DNA of 64,000 bases, from positions 1,560,501 to 1,624,500 of the forward strand of contig JADLSH010000375.1 of NCBI GenBank assembly GCA_016169945.1, given 5' to 3'. The stretch comes from Trachythela sp. YZ-2020 (taxonomy: Eukaryota > Cnidaria > Anthozoa > Malacalcyonacea > Clavulariidae). A program made the translations under genes and the position numbers. Position 1 is the stretch's first letter; every line of letters begins with the position of its first letter. Below, piece after piece: positions 23,180-33,590 of this stretch. Below the pieces are notes generated by a model. That model did no database searches. It had not been told where the DNA came from and was given only the letters and a program-made list of their open reading frames with translations.

Positions 23180-25990
23180 AAAATTATTTTTACACGGTAG
23201 CCTATTCAGTGTTAACATTTAAACTATATACAATACTGATTTTCAAAGGGCCGTGCATATACAAAACAAATATCCCAAATTATTTTAACAATATACTATA
23301 TTACAAAGGAAACAACAAAGTAACAGATGGACAAATTAAACAACTATATACAGTATTAATTGATAGCTCTCGGAAGTCGTCAATTATATCACAAGATAAT
23401 TCGTTCCACAACTTTGCCGCTCCGTACGAAAAGCTTCTTTTCAGGAAATTAGACCTTGGTTTTGGGAGTGCCAATTTAGTGTTGTTTTTACACTCAGTAA
23501 ATAATTCTGTTAGATAACCCGGCGCTTGTCCAGTTATAGCTTGAAATGTCATAATTGCTTCCCTCTTTTTTAAATCAACCTCAATTGGTAACCAATTGAG
23601 GTCTTCCAAATTTTGAGTGGAACGAATATCGTATGTGCTTGTAGTTATCATACGCGCAGCTCTCCTTTGTAGTTTTGATAGCTTATTAATTATGGTACAA
23701 GATCCATCGTTCCAAATTGTTGAGCAATAATTAAAGTGAGGCAAAACAAATGCATTGTACATATTTATTAATGTATGCATCGGAACAAATGATCTACCCA
23801 ATATTCTTTGAGATTTTCTTACATTGTGCATCGTTGTGTTTGTCTGCCTCCTAGTGTCAATACTGGACTATTATCGACTGAGGCAAGACGAGATCTCGAG
23901 CCAATAAGCATAAACTCGGTTTTCTCTTCATTTAAAGTACGTTTATTAGCTGTTAGCCACTGATGAACATTTCCAAGTTCTTCATTGAGTTTGGTTTCAA
24001 TTTCGCTAGATTTTGTCCTTCGCAGATAAGATTTGTGTCGTCGGCAAATAGTGTAGGTATTGACGTTTTTAAGCTATTTGGAAGGTCATTTTATTTTATG
24101 TATAAAAGAAAAAGAATAGGGCCAAGATTAGAATCCTATGGTACCCCACATTTGATATTTTTTGCAGACGGCATCTTACTATTGACCGAACAAATCTGCT
24201 TTCTATCCTCGAGATAAGACTTAAACCATTCAAGGCTATTCCCTTGATCATGAATGCCATATTTTTCTAGTTTAGCTAATAGTATTACATGATCAACAGT
24301 GTCAAACGCCTTTTTGAGATCCAGGAATAAGACTCCGGTAAACAGGCCTTTATCCATATTGTACAACCATTCATTTGTGGGGCTAAGCAGAGTGGTTTCC
24401 GTAGAATGTTGAGAACGGAAGCCAGACTGATGCTCCACAAGAATGTTGTTTATTGTCATAAAGGATTTTAACTGTTGATATACCAATTTCTCAAAGATTT
24501 TTGCAACAACGGAAATTACAGAAATTGGTCTATAATTCCCGCAGTCATTTTTATTCCCATCTTTGAAGACTGGTGTTACTTTAGCTAACTTCCAGTTCTC
24601 AGGGAATATAGCAGTTTGAAGGGACAAGTTGAAAACGTTAACCGATGGCCCAGCAATATTGTGGGCTGCGTCTTTTAACAGCCTTGTACTAATTCCATCT
24701 AGTCCTGGGGATTTTTTAGACTGTATGAGATTTAGCGAACCTACTACCTCACAAAGCTTAGCGGATCAATGTCACTGTCCTCCATTCTTTCGGACAACTG
24801 ACAGCCTATACTATAGTCGAAAAATATTCGTTAAAGTCAGCTGCAATTTTCCGTCGTCATTTGTTACAGTCTTGCCTTCAATATTTATTTGTTTGACCTG
24901 AGTTATACAGTCTTAGATTTTTTATTCAATAATTCAATTATTTTTTATTCAATTAATAGCCTGCCAGCTTTCCTTGCTATTGTTAGAATTACTCAATTGT
25001 AGTTCTTACAAGGTTCGTCACTTTGTTTTTGCATTTTTTATAGGCTGTATCATAATATGCTGATCTTAATCGAATAGCTTGCCTTTTCAAATCATCTCTA
25101 TGATAAGTCAGTTGCTTTATTTCGCTTGTAAGCTACGGTTTTGTGTTCACTTCTAACACGCCTTTGCTTGACTGGCGCGTGTTTATCCGCAATACTGAGA
25201 AATTTTGTCTTGAAGTCTCTCCATAACTCATTGGGATCATTTGAAGTAATCGGATACGAGTTAAAAATTTCATTCAAGTCGCGTTCACATCGTATTTTTT
25301 GTATTGTCTGTTTAGAACAACTTTAGGTGTCTCCTTAGGGAGGCTTAGCTTCCGGCACAAATATACAAGACTGTGGTCACCGACCCAAGCGGTATGACTC
25401 CTGTTTCTAATGTTTTATTGTCCCCAATATAGGTAAAAATACATCAATTAAGGTAGACGTTGTTGGGGTGACTCTCGTCGGAGTTTTTATATGCTGTTGT
25501 AATTGGAAAATATCCATTATGTCAAGTAATTTGGATGTAACTTGGCTTCTTGTCTGCTCTAGGAAGTTGCAATTGAGATCATGCACCAGTTAAGATAATT
25601 TGCATATTTTCATCATTAACTTGTTTTAAAAATTGTTCGAAATTTTGAAATAAATCATGGCTTGAGTTTGGTGGTCTACACCATGTTGCAATTAGCAAAG
25701 GTTTGCTTTTTGGCTTTCTAACCTCAATACAAAGAAGTTCAAGAGCATGAAATGCTAAATCTTATCGATTAATATATGGTATGTTTTTCCGAATATATAC
25801 ATTGCAACCCCACCTCCATTTCTATTCCTGCCAAGCCTAACAATATCATAGCCGGGGATCTCAACCTCACAATCATGCACGCTATTATCAAGTCTTGTTT
25901 CATTAATCGTTAAAATATCAAAGGATTTACTTTTCATTATGTTTTACAAGACTAGCTATGTTAACTTTAGTTTCATTAAGTTTAGAATTG
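23180..25990 (-). pseudogene. Decayed CR1/L2-like LINE (APE endonuclease and reverse transcriptase)
   Basis: Minus-strand order: endonuclease piece at 25937-25755 (FDILTINETRLDN ... GGGVAMYI); RT fingers/palm at 24627-24136 (NYRPISVISVVAKIFEKL, HQSGFR, FLDLKKAFDTVDH); catalytic FADDT at about 24010-24060; and thumb/C-terminus at 23831-23301 (LPHFNYCSTIW, LQRRAARMIT, AKLWNELS). CGVP is followed by an in-frame TAG where Gln normally stands, and a one-base shift follows before NDLP, so the copy is dead. The region between RT and endonuclease is frameshifted throughout. Confidence 0.88.
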
Positions 25991-26571
25991 TTTTTGCACT
26001 ATTTGTGCTATTTTCAACTTCATTGCGTATATTGAAGCACTAAGGCGTGTATTACTCTGAAAATACGTACGAGAATTTTTGGGTCTTACAAATATCTAGG
26101 AATTTTCGGATTTTTTTGCCAAATTTTCTGCAACGTAGGCCAGTTTAAAAGGCCATTTTGGCATTTTGAGGAGATATGAGGAATTTTGAAAGGTATTTTG
26201 CGGATTTGGAAGAGATTTGGGGGATTTTGCAAGAGATTTTCAGCGCCCTCAAATTGACGAAATTGTCTTTATCTCATAAATTTCGCAATTAGGGGACCAT
26301 CCACTCATCCATACTGTAACTCTGCAAGTATACTTCTTACAATCAGGCTAGGTTGTAAGCATGAAAATGAGGTTGATAATACCCCAAAACGGTGCATATG
26401 GACCACAGCCACACAGTATATTTGATATATTTCACTATTAAACGACTTTTCGGTTATAGCTTTATCATCTGATTTTTACAAAATGGGCAGAATTCAAAAT
26501 TGAAATTATATTTTAAAAACCATTTGAATATTCATAGTTTATGCATGTACATCAGCACCTTTTTTGAAATG
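25991..26571. other. Intergenic 3' of the zinc-finger gene
   Basis: Contains a degenerate array of GGATTTTG-GAGAGATTT-like units at about 26095-26245 and a stretch that could be 3' UTR of the gene at 26572. No frame is supported. Confidence 0.4.
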
Positions 26572-28230
26572 TTAGTCATTGATTAAAGGTTCATCACTCG
26601 AAACAGAAATTGATGACTCCATTAATTGACTCAGCTTTGCGAATGTATTCTTGTCAGCACTTGTATCACCGGCAGACGACTCCTCTGTACATTTTGTTCT
26701 TTCTGACGACGAGACCGAAACCTTAGAGCATACATCGCATTCAAAATGTTCTGTCTGGAGTGATTTTTCCGATTCTGTAAAAACTTTGGAACAGGAAATA
26801 CATTTAAAGACTTTCTGTTCTCCGTGCGCCATTTTGTGAGCAAATAAAGCGGAGGATGACAGAAATGACTCTTCACATGTACCGCACTTAAACAAGTTCA
26901 CGTCGTTGGTTTTCGCTTTACGACGTGATGATTTCTGAAATACCTTTGTACTGTTATTTCTTGCTTTATTGACACTATGTGTCTGGACGTGCTTTTTTAA
27001 ATCGCAGGATTGGGAAAACGCCTTTTCACATTCAGCACATTTGAACGGTCGTTCTCCCGAGTGCGATTTTTTGTGACGTACTAAATGATGCGAGCGCATA
27101 AATGACCTCCCGCACTCGTCGCAATGAAATCTTCTCTCTCCTGTGTGTGATTTTATATGGGATGTCAGATCACCACATCGAATAAACGTCCTGCTACATG
27201 TAGTGCATTCGTAAGGTCTTTCTCCGCTGTGTATTCTTTTGTGCTCCACTAGGCTGCGTTTCCAGTAAAAGGTTTTTTCACAAACATCACATTGATAAGG
27301 AGTTTCCCCAGAATGTTTCCACTGATGAGCTACCAAGCTTCTGGCATCTGAGAATGCCATGTGACATATATCACACTGGTGAGGTTTAAATCCGGTATGT
27401 GTTCTGCTGTGACAGAGTAGGTTTCTGGGCAGCTTGAATGTTTTATCACAAACATTGCACCTGTAATTTCTTTCTTCAGTATGTCTTTTTTCGTGTCTTC
27501 TTAGGTCATATATTGTATGAAATACTCCAGGGCAACTTTCACACCGGAACGGCTTGTCTTTGGAATGTGTTAGCAAATGGCGTTTCAAATGGTGCGATTT
27601 GGAATATGACTTTTCACACACATCGCATTTGTAAGGCCTTGGACCAGAGGTTACCTTTTCGCTATCGGCAATCTTGTCTTCTTCCTTTGCAACTTCCTTT
27701 GTAACATGCTCGTCTTCTTTTTCAACTGTTTCTTTGTCTTTCGCAAACTCACATTCCCCTGCTGTAATTTTTTCTTTCTCTTTGGTTATAGTCTCTTCTC
27801 TTTTTTCAAATGTTTCCTTCACTTTCGCTATCTTCTCTTTCTCCATTGCAATTCTTTTCCTCTTTTTTGAAATCCTCTCCTTTTCTTTTGCAATTTCCTT
27901 TTCTTCCTTCACCAATCTCTCCTTCTCTTTGGCAATCCTCTGTTCTTGTTGTTTAGTCATCTCGCTCTCTTTTGCAATTTTCTCTTTCTCTTTTTCAATT
28001 CTTTGTTCTTCCATTTCAATTTGCTCTCTCGTTATTGCAATCATGTTTTCCTCTTTTGAAATCATGTCTCTCTTGTTTGCAACCTTCTTATCTGGAATTT
28101 GGGAATCTTCACTCGCCATGTCGCGGAACTTGGCTATGTCTGAACGATAGACGAGACCTGTCAAGTTAAAAAATTGTACGTACTCAGTTGTATTGTAATG
28201 TGCTTTTATCTGTTTGGAAAGCGAATCCAT
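26572..28230 (-). CDS. C2H2 zinc-finger protein with long charged coiled coil
   Basis: From the first ATG at 28230 the frame gives 552 aa. The frame stays open upstream to 28353 but begins with GTG, and an acceptor-like CTACATTTCAG lies within that stretch, so a 5' exon may supply the true N-terminus. Residues about 60-190 are almost purely K/E/R/I (EKEKIAKE, AKEKERLVKEEKEIAKEKER) in a roughly 7-residue period, predicting a long coiled coil. Eight canonical Krueppel-type fingers follow (C-x2-C-x12-H-x3-H, linkers near HSGERPY/F). After a basic linker (SSRRKA) come a ninth finger and two degenerate half-fingers, then a Ser-rich C-terminus. It is probably a DNA-binding nuclear protein that multimerises through the coiled coil. 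No KRAB, SCAN or BTB domain is seen. There are no stops or shifts, unlike the surrounding transposons. Confidence 0.9.
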   Translation of the reverse strand: MDSLSKQIKAHYNTTEYVQFFNLTGLVYRSDIAKFRDMASEDSQIPDKKVANKRDMISKEENMIAITREQIEMEEQRIEKEKEKIAKESEMTKQQEQRIAKEKERLVKEEKEIAKEKERISKKRKRIAMEKEKIAKVKETFEKREETITKEKEKITAGECEFAKDKETVEKEDEHVTKEVAKEEDKIADSEKVTSGPRPYKCDVCEKSYSKSHHLKRHLLTHSKDKPFRCESCPGVFHTIYDLRRHEKRHTEERNYRCNVCDKTFKLPRNLLCHSRTHTGFKPHQCDICHMAFSDARSLVAHQWKHSGETPYQCDVCEKTFYWKRSLVEHKRIHSGERPYECTTCSRTFIRCGDLTSHIKSHTGERRFHCDECGRSFMRSHHLVRHKKSHSGERPFKCAECEKAFSQSCDLKKHVQTHSVNKARNNSTKVFQKSSRRKAKTNDVNLFKCGTCEESFLSSSALFAHKMAHGEQKVFKCISCSKVFTESEKSLQTEHFECDVCSKVSVSSSERTKCTEESSAGDTSADKNTFAKLSQLMESSISVSSDEPLIND

Positions 28231-28668
28231 TTTCCTGGCTATACTGTAGAATACATGTCTCTTAACTTCATTTCTCGCATAAGTGGGCAGCTTTTTGACT
28301 GAAATGTAGCGTTTGACATTGGTAACAGATTTGTACGTATCACTATGGAGCACTCTTACTATTCACACACATAAATTGGCTCACGGACTAAACTCGTATA
28401 TTTCAGTTACCAGAAGTGGGACGCTATATTGCACATATATTTGTGGTCACTGTGGGAACTGCAAGAAGTACATATAGTCATTGTACTTCCCTCTGGAGAG
28501 GAGGGGAGGGAGGGGGCGACAAGCAGTAAAACAAAATAGAATATAAGCACAACAAAGTTTGCTTCATTGCCTCCAGTTACCAAGGTCTGGGCTCAAACAT
28601 GTAACATTGTTTAAAAGCCTTTTTAGGTCAATTAGCATTAGCTGACTGAAGTACTGATCTTTGGCGTG
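28231..28668. other. 5' flank of the zinc-finger gene
   Basis: Open-frame extension to 28353, then sequence without coding signal. GGAGAGGAGGGGAGGGAGGGGG at 28495-28516 is a purine-rich tract that might be promoter-related; nothing more can be said. Confidence 0.35.
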
Positions 28669-28911
28669 AGACACAAAGACTCCGCAAGCTTTGTTAGGTA
28701 CATTTATTACTATGTAGTTTTGTACCACATTGAACGTGGCACTCTTCAGATAAATTGGTCTATAAAAATATTCAGTATAGTAAAAATTTTGTAATAATAT
28801 TTTTAAAATAATATTTTTATAGGCAAATTTATCTGAAGAGTGCCACGTTTAACGAAACTATATAGTAATAAATACAGTATGCCTAACAAAGCTTGCTGAG
28901 TCTTTGTGTCT
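28669..28911. mobile_element. Foldback element upstream of the zinc-finger gene
   Basis: The arms pair over nearly the whole 243 bp: AGACACAAAGACTC...AAGCTTTGTTAGG on the left with CCTAACAAAGCTT...GAGTCTTTGTGTCT on the right. The inner pair is GTGGCACTCTTCAGATAAAT / ATTTATCTGAAGAGTGCCAC. A 16-bp TA tract within GGTTATAT...ATATAACC follows at 28927-28951. Confidence 0.8.
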
Positions 28912-29361
28912 TGCCTTATTACGCTCTGGTTATATATATATATATATAACCCTCAGTAAGTGTTCAGCAACAAATCACTAAAAGCAAGCTCCAGATAGGG
29001 GGAGCGACAACTCCTCCGAGCATGGGCACTATACCAACTTTTGTGAATGATATTTATACATACAGGGTAGTTGTCTTCTCGCCAAAGACACGGTTACGAC
29101 TTAGGCCATGTTAATTGGTTGATTGTTCAAGAACATTGTAGCTGTTACCTTATTGTAATGTGTAAATTAAATCACATATGTACAAGAGGAATAGGAAGTA
29201 AAAATTGGATGGTGTTGACTGTCCTTCACAATTGCCCTGTCTAGTTTCAATTGCCTGTTTCAAAAAATTGTTTTAGCAAGTCCAATACAACTTTGGTCTG
29301 CCAGATATTTACCGCAGCGAGCTCCATATTTGTTGCCACCTTAGTGCACCCCACCCCATAA

Positions 29362-29847
29362 GGGACCGTTCATTTTTTACCAGGGAGGGTGGGCTGGTGC
29401 AATTGGTTATGCCTTCATAAAACTTTAGCATGGCCCACCCCCTCCAACTCAATTATTTCCAGTGACCCACCCTCAAAGAATGAATTTTTTCCAAGTGATC
29501 CCCCCCATAAATAAAATTGAAAAATACGTGTGATTGTTGAACTTTAAAGATTTCATATATATTTTAATACGATTTATAAGTTTTTGGGTTTGTATATATT
29601 AAAATAGGTTGGTTATAGACATAGAAATTATTAAAAACTTGCAGTGTATAAAAGCTATTTTAGTGTAAATTTCATATAAAGCTGTACATGTTGTGATTTT
29701 CACTCAGTAAAAAGCAAATTAGTTTTTCGCGTGACCCACCCCCTCCTTCAAAAATGTGACCATGACCCACTCTTTTTTTTTTTTTTTTTTTCGGGTGGCC
29801 TCACTTACCCACCCCAGCCCAAAATCCCTGGTAAAATGAACGGTCCC
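29362..29847. mobile_element. PIF/Harbinger-like non-autonomous element
   Basis: GGGACCGTTCATTTTTTACC on the left pairs with GGTAAAATGAACGGTCCC on the right; pairing continues into CAGGGA...GTGGGCTGG / CCAGCCCAAAATCCCTG. A 3-bp TAA duplication flanks it (29359-29361, 29848-29850), as for PIF/Harbinger elements. The interior carries repeated GACCCACCC motifs and no transposase. Confidence 0.75.
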
Positions 29848-30020
29848 TAAGGGGCTTTGTATATGGGGGTGCTCCAGCCTGAGTGGAGCCCTGAAAAACA
29901 ATGTTTTTATGAGGCTTTTTTTTTGCACACTTCCCAGTTATAAATTACAAAAGCAATCACAAAAATTGAAATCTGTTGAGAAAGTATTATTAAGTATCAT
30001 TTACAACATATTCATTTAAG

Positions 30021-30143
30021 CAGGGTTCTCCTTATCAGGCGGTAACCACAACTACTGATTACCGCCTGGAGAAGCCTCAGAGAGTTTATGTAAAGGCTTT
30101 TTGTTGTTTTTACCTTCCCTGCTTACAACTGTGGAGAACCCTG
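30021..30143. mobile_element. Tiny foldback MITE (CAGGGTTCTCC ends)
   Basis: CAGGGTTCTCC / GGAGAACCCTG ends enclose an inner hairpin CAGGCGGTAA / TTACCGCCTG. TTTAAG occurs on both sides (a 6-bp repeat; extended 8-mers do not match). Confidence 0.6.
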
Positions 30144-30622
30144 TTTAAGCACAGAATTAACACTCAGTCTGGGAAGACAAGCCAACTTAGATAATCAAGT
30201 TTCAGGGAAATATCCATGCCCCCCCCCGCATAAAAATTGAAAGGTCAACAAGTTGGGAAAATTTTCAGCCCAACTGCCCAAGTCGGGCAAAAAATATGGG
30301 GAGAACTAAATGGAAAAGCAACAAATCTAACCAAAGCAATCTAATCTGTGCTATTTGGAAATAAAAGTGTTATTGAACAACTAGGAACTTATATGGGGGG
30401 GGGGGAGTAATGTTGAATTAAATGTCGGATATTTTCAGTGCTAGTTGATGGAAATGTTCTCTGCTCCCCTAAAAATTTGGGCCCGTACGTCTATGACCAG
30501 AGATCCCGAGCCAGTGAAAGCTGGGCCTTAGTTAATTTGGCAAGTTCATTTCCCATATATACCCATAGGATAGGATGAAGAAATCTCGAACATGTGGCGC
30601 CAGTGTAGGGTAGCGTCTATAC

Positions 30623-30716
30623 AAAATACAGCGGATCTTTTGGAAAATACAATAACAATAAAATAACAATAATTGTATTTTTCAGGTAGATTGCTCCAAA
30701 AGACCCGCTGTATTTA
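30623..30716. repeat. Inverted repeat, 94 bp
   Basis: AAATACAGCGGATCTTTTGG pairs with CCAAAAGACCCGCTGTATTT around an ACAATAACAATAAAATAACAATAATTGT centre. Confidence 0.75.
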
Positions 30717-30939
30717 GGATGAAGAAACACTGAATAAAGAGGAGGAAGTGGTTATTTGTCCAACACTGGATCCCAATATGTAACTACTATTCGTCCCACA
30801 CAAGTATGATAAAATGATATTATTATAAATTTAAATAGATTTCAAGCAAATCCTCAAATTTACATTAAAAATGACTGATTTACATAACAGACAATTTTCA
30901 TTTCTTGAATAAAGCTATAGAAAAATTGAATAATATGAG

Positions 30940-32023
30940 CAGTGGCGTGCTGGCAGGATGCCCCCCGCAAAGATTTGTTAGGGGGGGCAAAACATAAATG
31001 GGGCGAGGAAATTGCACAAATCACACAAAAGCGCTAGTCCGAATTGGAATTTTGTCAGATCCGATGAGCCAACGAGAGAAAATGAGTTTGAGATTGTTAA
31101 TGATTGATACATTGTCGTTTATCTGATAAAACTTATACGATAAATATTAGTGATTTCCGATATGCCAGGTTTTCTTATGTTGGCTATCACAGTATCGCAT
31201 TACTTACTGCAGCACTGCCGCAAGCACTGTTCTAAGTGCTAGTATGCACGCTTAATTTGAGTTCTGTTAGTCAGAATACGACTGACTGATACAAGGTTTC
31301 AAAATTCACCAGGCAAGCCTACCTACAACTACAAGCATTACTGTCCAGTCTGTAATATCTCAAAGGATGTAAATTGTTAATTGTGAAATGTGAAGTGATT
31401 TGGCTTACGATCACTGGTAAGTTCACTGTCTACTTCATGAATGTTCACCGTCTACTTTTCTTTGTTTAAGAAAAAAACTAAGTCCTCTATGAATTATATA
31501 TTTATTCATAGTCCCTATAATACAGTGTCTGGAAACGCAGCAAACTTGAAAGTTTATAGCCATGTCTGTGGGTTGATGTTGAGGGTGTACTGAGAGTGCA
31601 CGTTTTCTTTGTTTTACAAATGTTAATATTCAGCTGCAGGGATGTTATTGGCTCCTTCCTTCATTCTGCTGAGAGAACAATGTGGTTACTGAGCGTGTAG
31701 GTGCACAAACATGAACAAAAACATAGAACAAAAGCTTTAGATGTGTTTCCAGACACTGTGTTTATATAGGGACTATGATTTATTCAAGCTCCTGAATGTG
31801 TTGTTTCTTGCACATTTTTATTTTATACAATGTTTTATAATTCTCAGAATTCCGTCAAATCGCCACCCAAAAAATAGCATTTCAGGGACTCTAAATTTCA
31901 AAATTTTCCCGGGGGGGGCCCCCTAGAGGTCTCGCATCTACAACACTCAACCATACACATATTACAGGGGGCGCCAAATTTCCAGCTGGTCTCCCCTGGC
32001 AAACACAAGCCAGCACGTCACTG
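30940..32023. mobile_element. hAT-type non-autonomous element with 8-bp TSD
   Basis: CAGTGGCGTGCTGGC and GCCAGCACGTCACTG are 15-bp TIRs with one mismatch. The 8-bp duplication AATATGAG is at 30932-30939 and 32024-32031. Homopolymer G/C blocks lie near both ends. A second foldback (31497-31790) sits inside it, so this is a nest. No hAT transposase frame is visible in its 1084 bp. Confidence 0.9.
31497..31790. mobile_element. Foldback element nested in the hAT element
   Basis: TTTATTCATAGTCCCTATAA ... ACAGTGTCTGGAAAC pairs with GTTTCCAGACACTGT ... TATAGGGACTATGATTTATTC. No coding content; target duplication not resolved. Confidence 0.7.
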
Positions 32024-32031
32024 AATATGAG

Positions 32032-32639
32032 AAGATATAAGAATAAATTTGGTTGAAAAGAAAATCTTCTTAAAATAATACAAGAAGGTATAAGAAGAAA
32101 TATTAATATAAGATTTGCCATCCTTGCACTGAGCACTGGAGATTCAATTCGCATTTTAAAAGAAATTACTCCAGTTGTCAACGAATTTATTAGAAAATGC
32201 CAAATTCAAAATATGAAGAGTCCATCAAAATCACCGCATATAAATCAGATCATGTCACTCATATGTGACAAAAGTTGAAATATTGTGATCTATTTGAATG
32301 TTCAGAATTTTGAGGCTATCAATCCTATAATTTACCTTGTAAAGTAGTGTACTAGTGTTTGTCTTCCTTTCAACCAACAAAACTTCAGAAAATCTGAATG
32401 ATGAGAGCTCGTTAATTAATAGCAGTGGTTTCTACATGTTTTCCAAATTAATTTACGTTTCGCTGTTTCACAACAAATGCTCTGAATTTCCTTATTCTGC
32501 AGTGTTTCCACTTTCAGATTTGTAATTTCCATATATGGCAGCAAATATTTCCATAAATTTCCAAAAAATCCATAAATTCCCAATGCCATCCCTAAGTATC
32601 ACAATTTACCCCAAAATAACCCATATTATTATATACACA
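32032..32639. other. Intergenic, nothing recognised
   Basis: AT-rich; a run of TTTCCATAAATTTCC-like words at about 32525-32585. No gene or TIR pair. Confidence 0.35.
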
Positions 32640-33175
32640 AGCTCTGGATATGAGGTATTCTGCAATCTGATTGGTTCTCTACTAGCAGGATATTAGCTCT
32701 TATAATATAGCCAACCACAATGCTGCAATCTGATTGGTTGTCTACTAGCAGGATATTTTGTGATATCCTACTAGTAGAGCAATATCCTACTAGTAGGGAA
32801 AAAAACAAAATGGCTTCCAAAATGGCTTCCAAAATGGCTTCCAGAATTGGAGTTTTGCTTCAAAATAGCACGCCTAAGAACACAAAAAAGGCAACAAAAT
32901 TTGGAATGAAGGTTTTTGACGGTAAGCCAAATGTAAATGTGTATAAAATTTATACTTAAAAAGAAATTACGAAAAGTAAACATGTATCGCAAAATAATCG
33001 CTTTTTAATTTGCATTTGCCTGATTTGGCCATAAAAACAAAATAAAACATGAAAACATTTTTCGTTTAATTTTATAGAATGGTTTACCAGCTCAAGGCTA
33101 TATTAGAAGTGAAATTAAGCGCCTCGTTGGCTATCAGCCAATATCCGACTCGAGCTCATATAATATTTCTTACAT
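32640..33175 (+). pseudogene. Crypton-like (DUF3504 tyrosine-recombinase) 5'-end fragment
   Basis: A repeated upstream block (CAATCTGATTGGTT and CTACTAGCAGGATAT, at about 32650 and 32730) precedes a frame with MASKMASKMASRI, made by a 12-bp AAAATGGCTTCC triplication, then NSTPKNTKKATKFGMKVFDG. The latter resembles the N-terminal region before the DUF3504/Crypton-derived recombinase domain. A donor-like G/GTAAGC follows, and an acceptor-like TTTTATAG at about 33078 leads to EWFTSSRLY before a stop. Family assignment is from remembered motif style and is tentative. Confidence 0.4.
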
Positions 33176-33270
33176 ATCCTGCTAGTAGAGAAAAGTAGAA
33201 AAATGGCTGGCAGATTTGGACAATTAAATGAAGAGGAAATTCAAGTTTTACTTGAAAAAGTAAATATCCA
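33176..33270 (+). pseudogene. Second Crypton-like 5'-end fragment, cut by a BEL LTR
   Basis: TATCCTGCTAGTAGAGAAAA followed by AATGGCTGGCAG repeats the promoter-plus-start arrangement seen at about 32775-32815. It encodes MAGRFGQLNEEEIQVLLEKVN before running into the LTR-derived sequence at 33271. Confidence 0.4.
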
Positions 33271-33590
33271 GGCGCGCCGCACGCGCGGGATGTCCACGTC
33301 CACGTCATACTATTTGTCTATTTATAACATACTCCCCACCTTGAGTGGCGAGAACCATTCAACAAAAAAAACCATGCAATATCAATATTTAAATTAGAGG
33401 TTCAGTTTTCCTGAAGTCCATGTTCGACAAACGTAATTGAAACGTCTTGATCTTCGCTCTCCGAATTAAGTTCCAGCAGGTATAACTTTTGTATGGGTCG
33501 GTTCAACGAAATCACCTTTCCGTCCTTACTTATAGTCCGTAGGACAACTGCTCGAGTATTCAATCCGACCGATATTCCAGTTTAGACGTT

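Noticed and set aside
27674..28150. 158-codon plus-strand ORF rich in Ser and Phe
   Set aside because: It is the antisense shadow of the K/E-rich coiled coil of the zinc-finger gene.
28231..28353. Start of the zinc-finger protein at 28353
   Set aside because: The first codon there is GTG; the first ATG is at 28230, and an acceptor-like site suggests the region may be a spliced exon instead.
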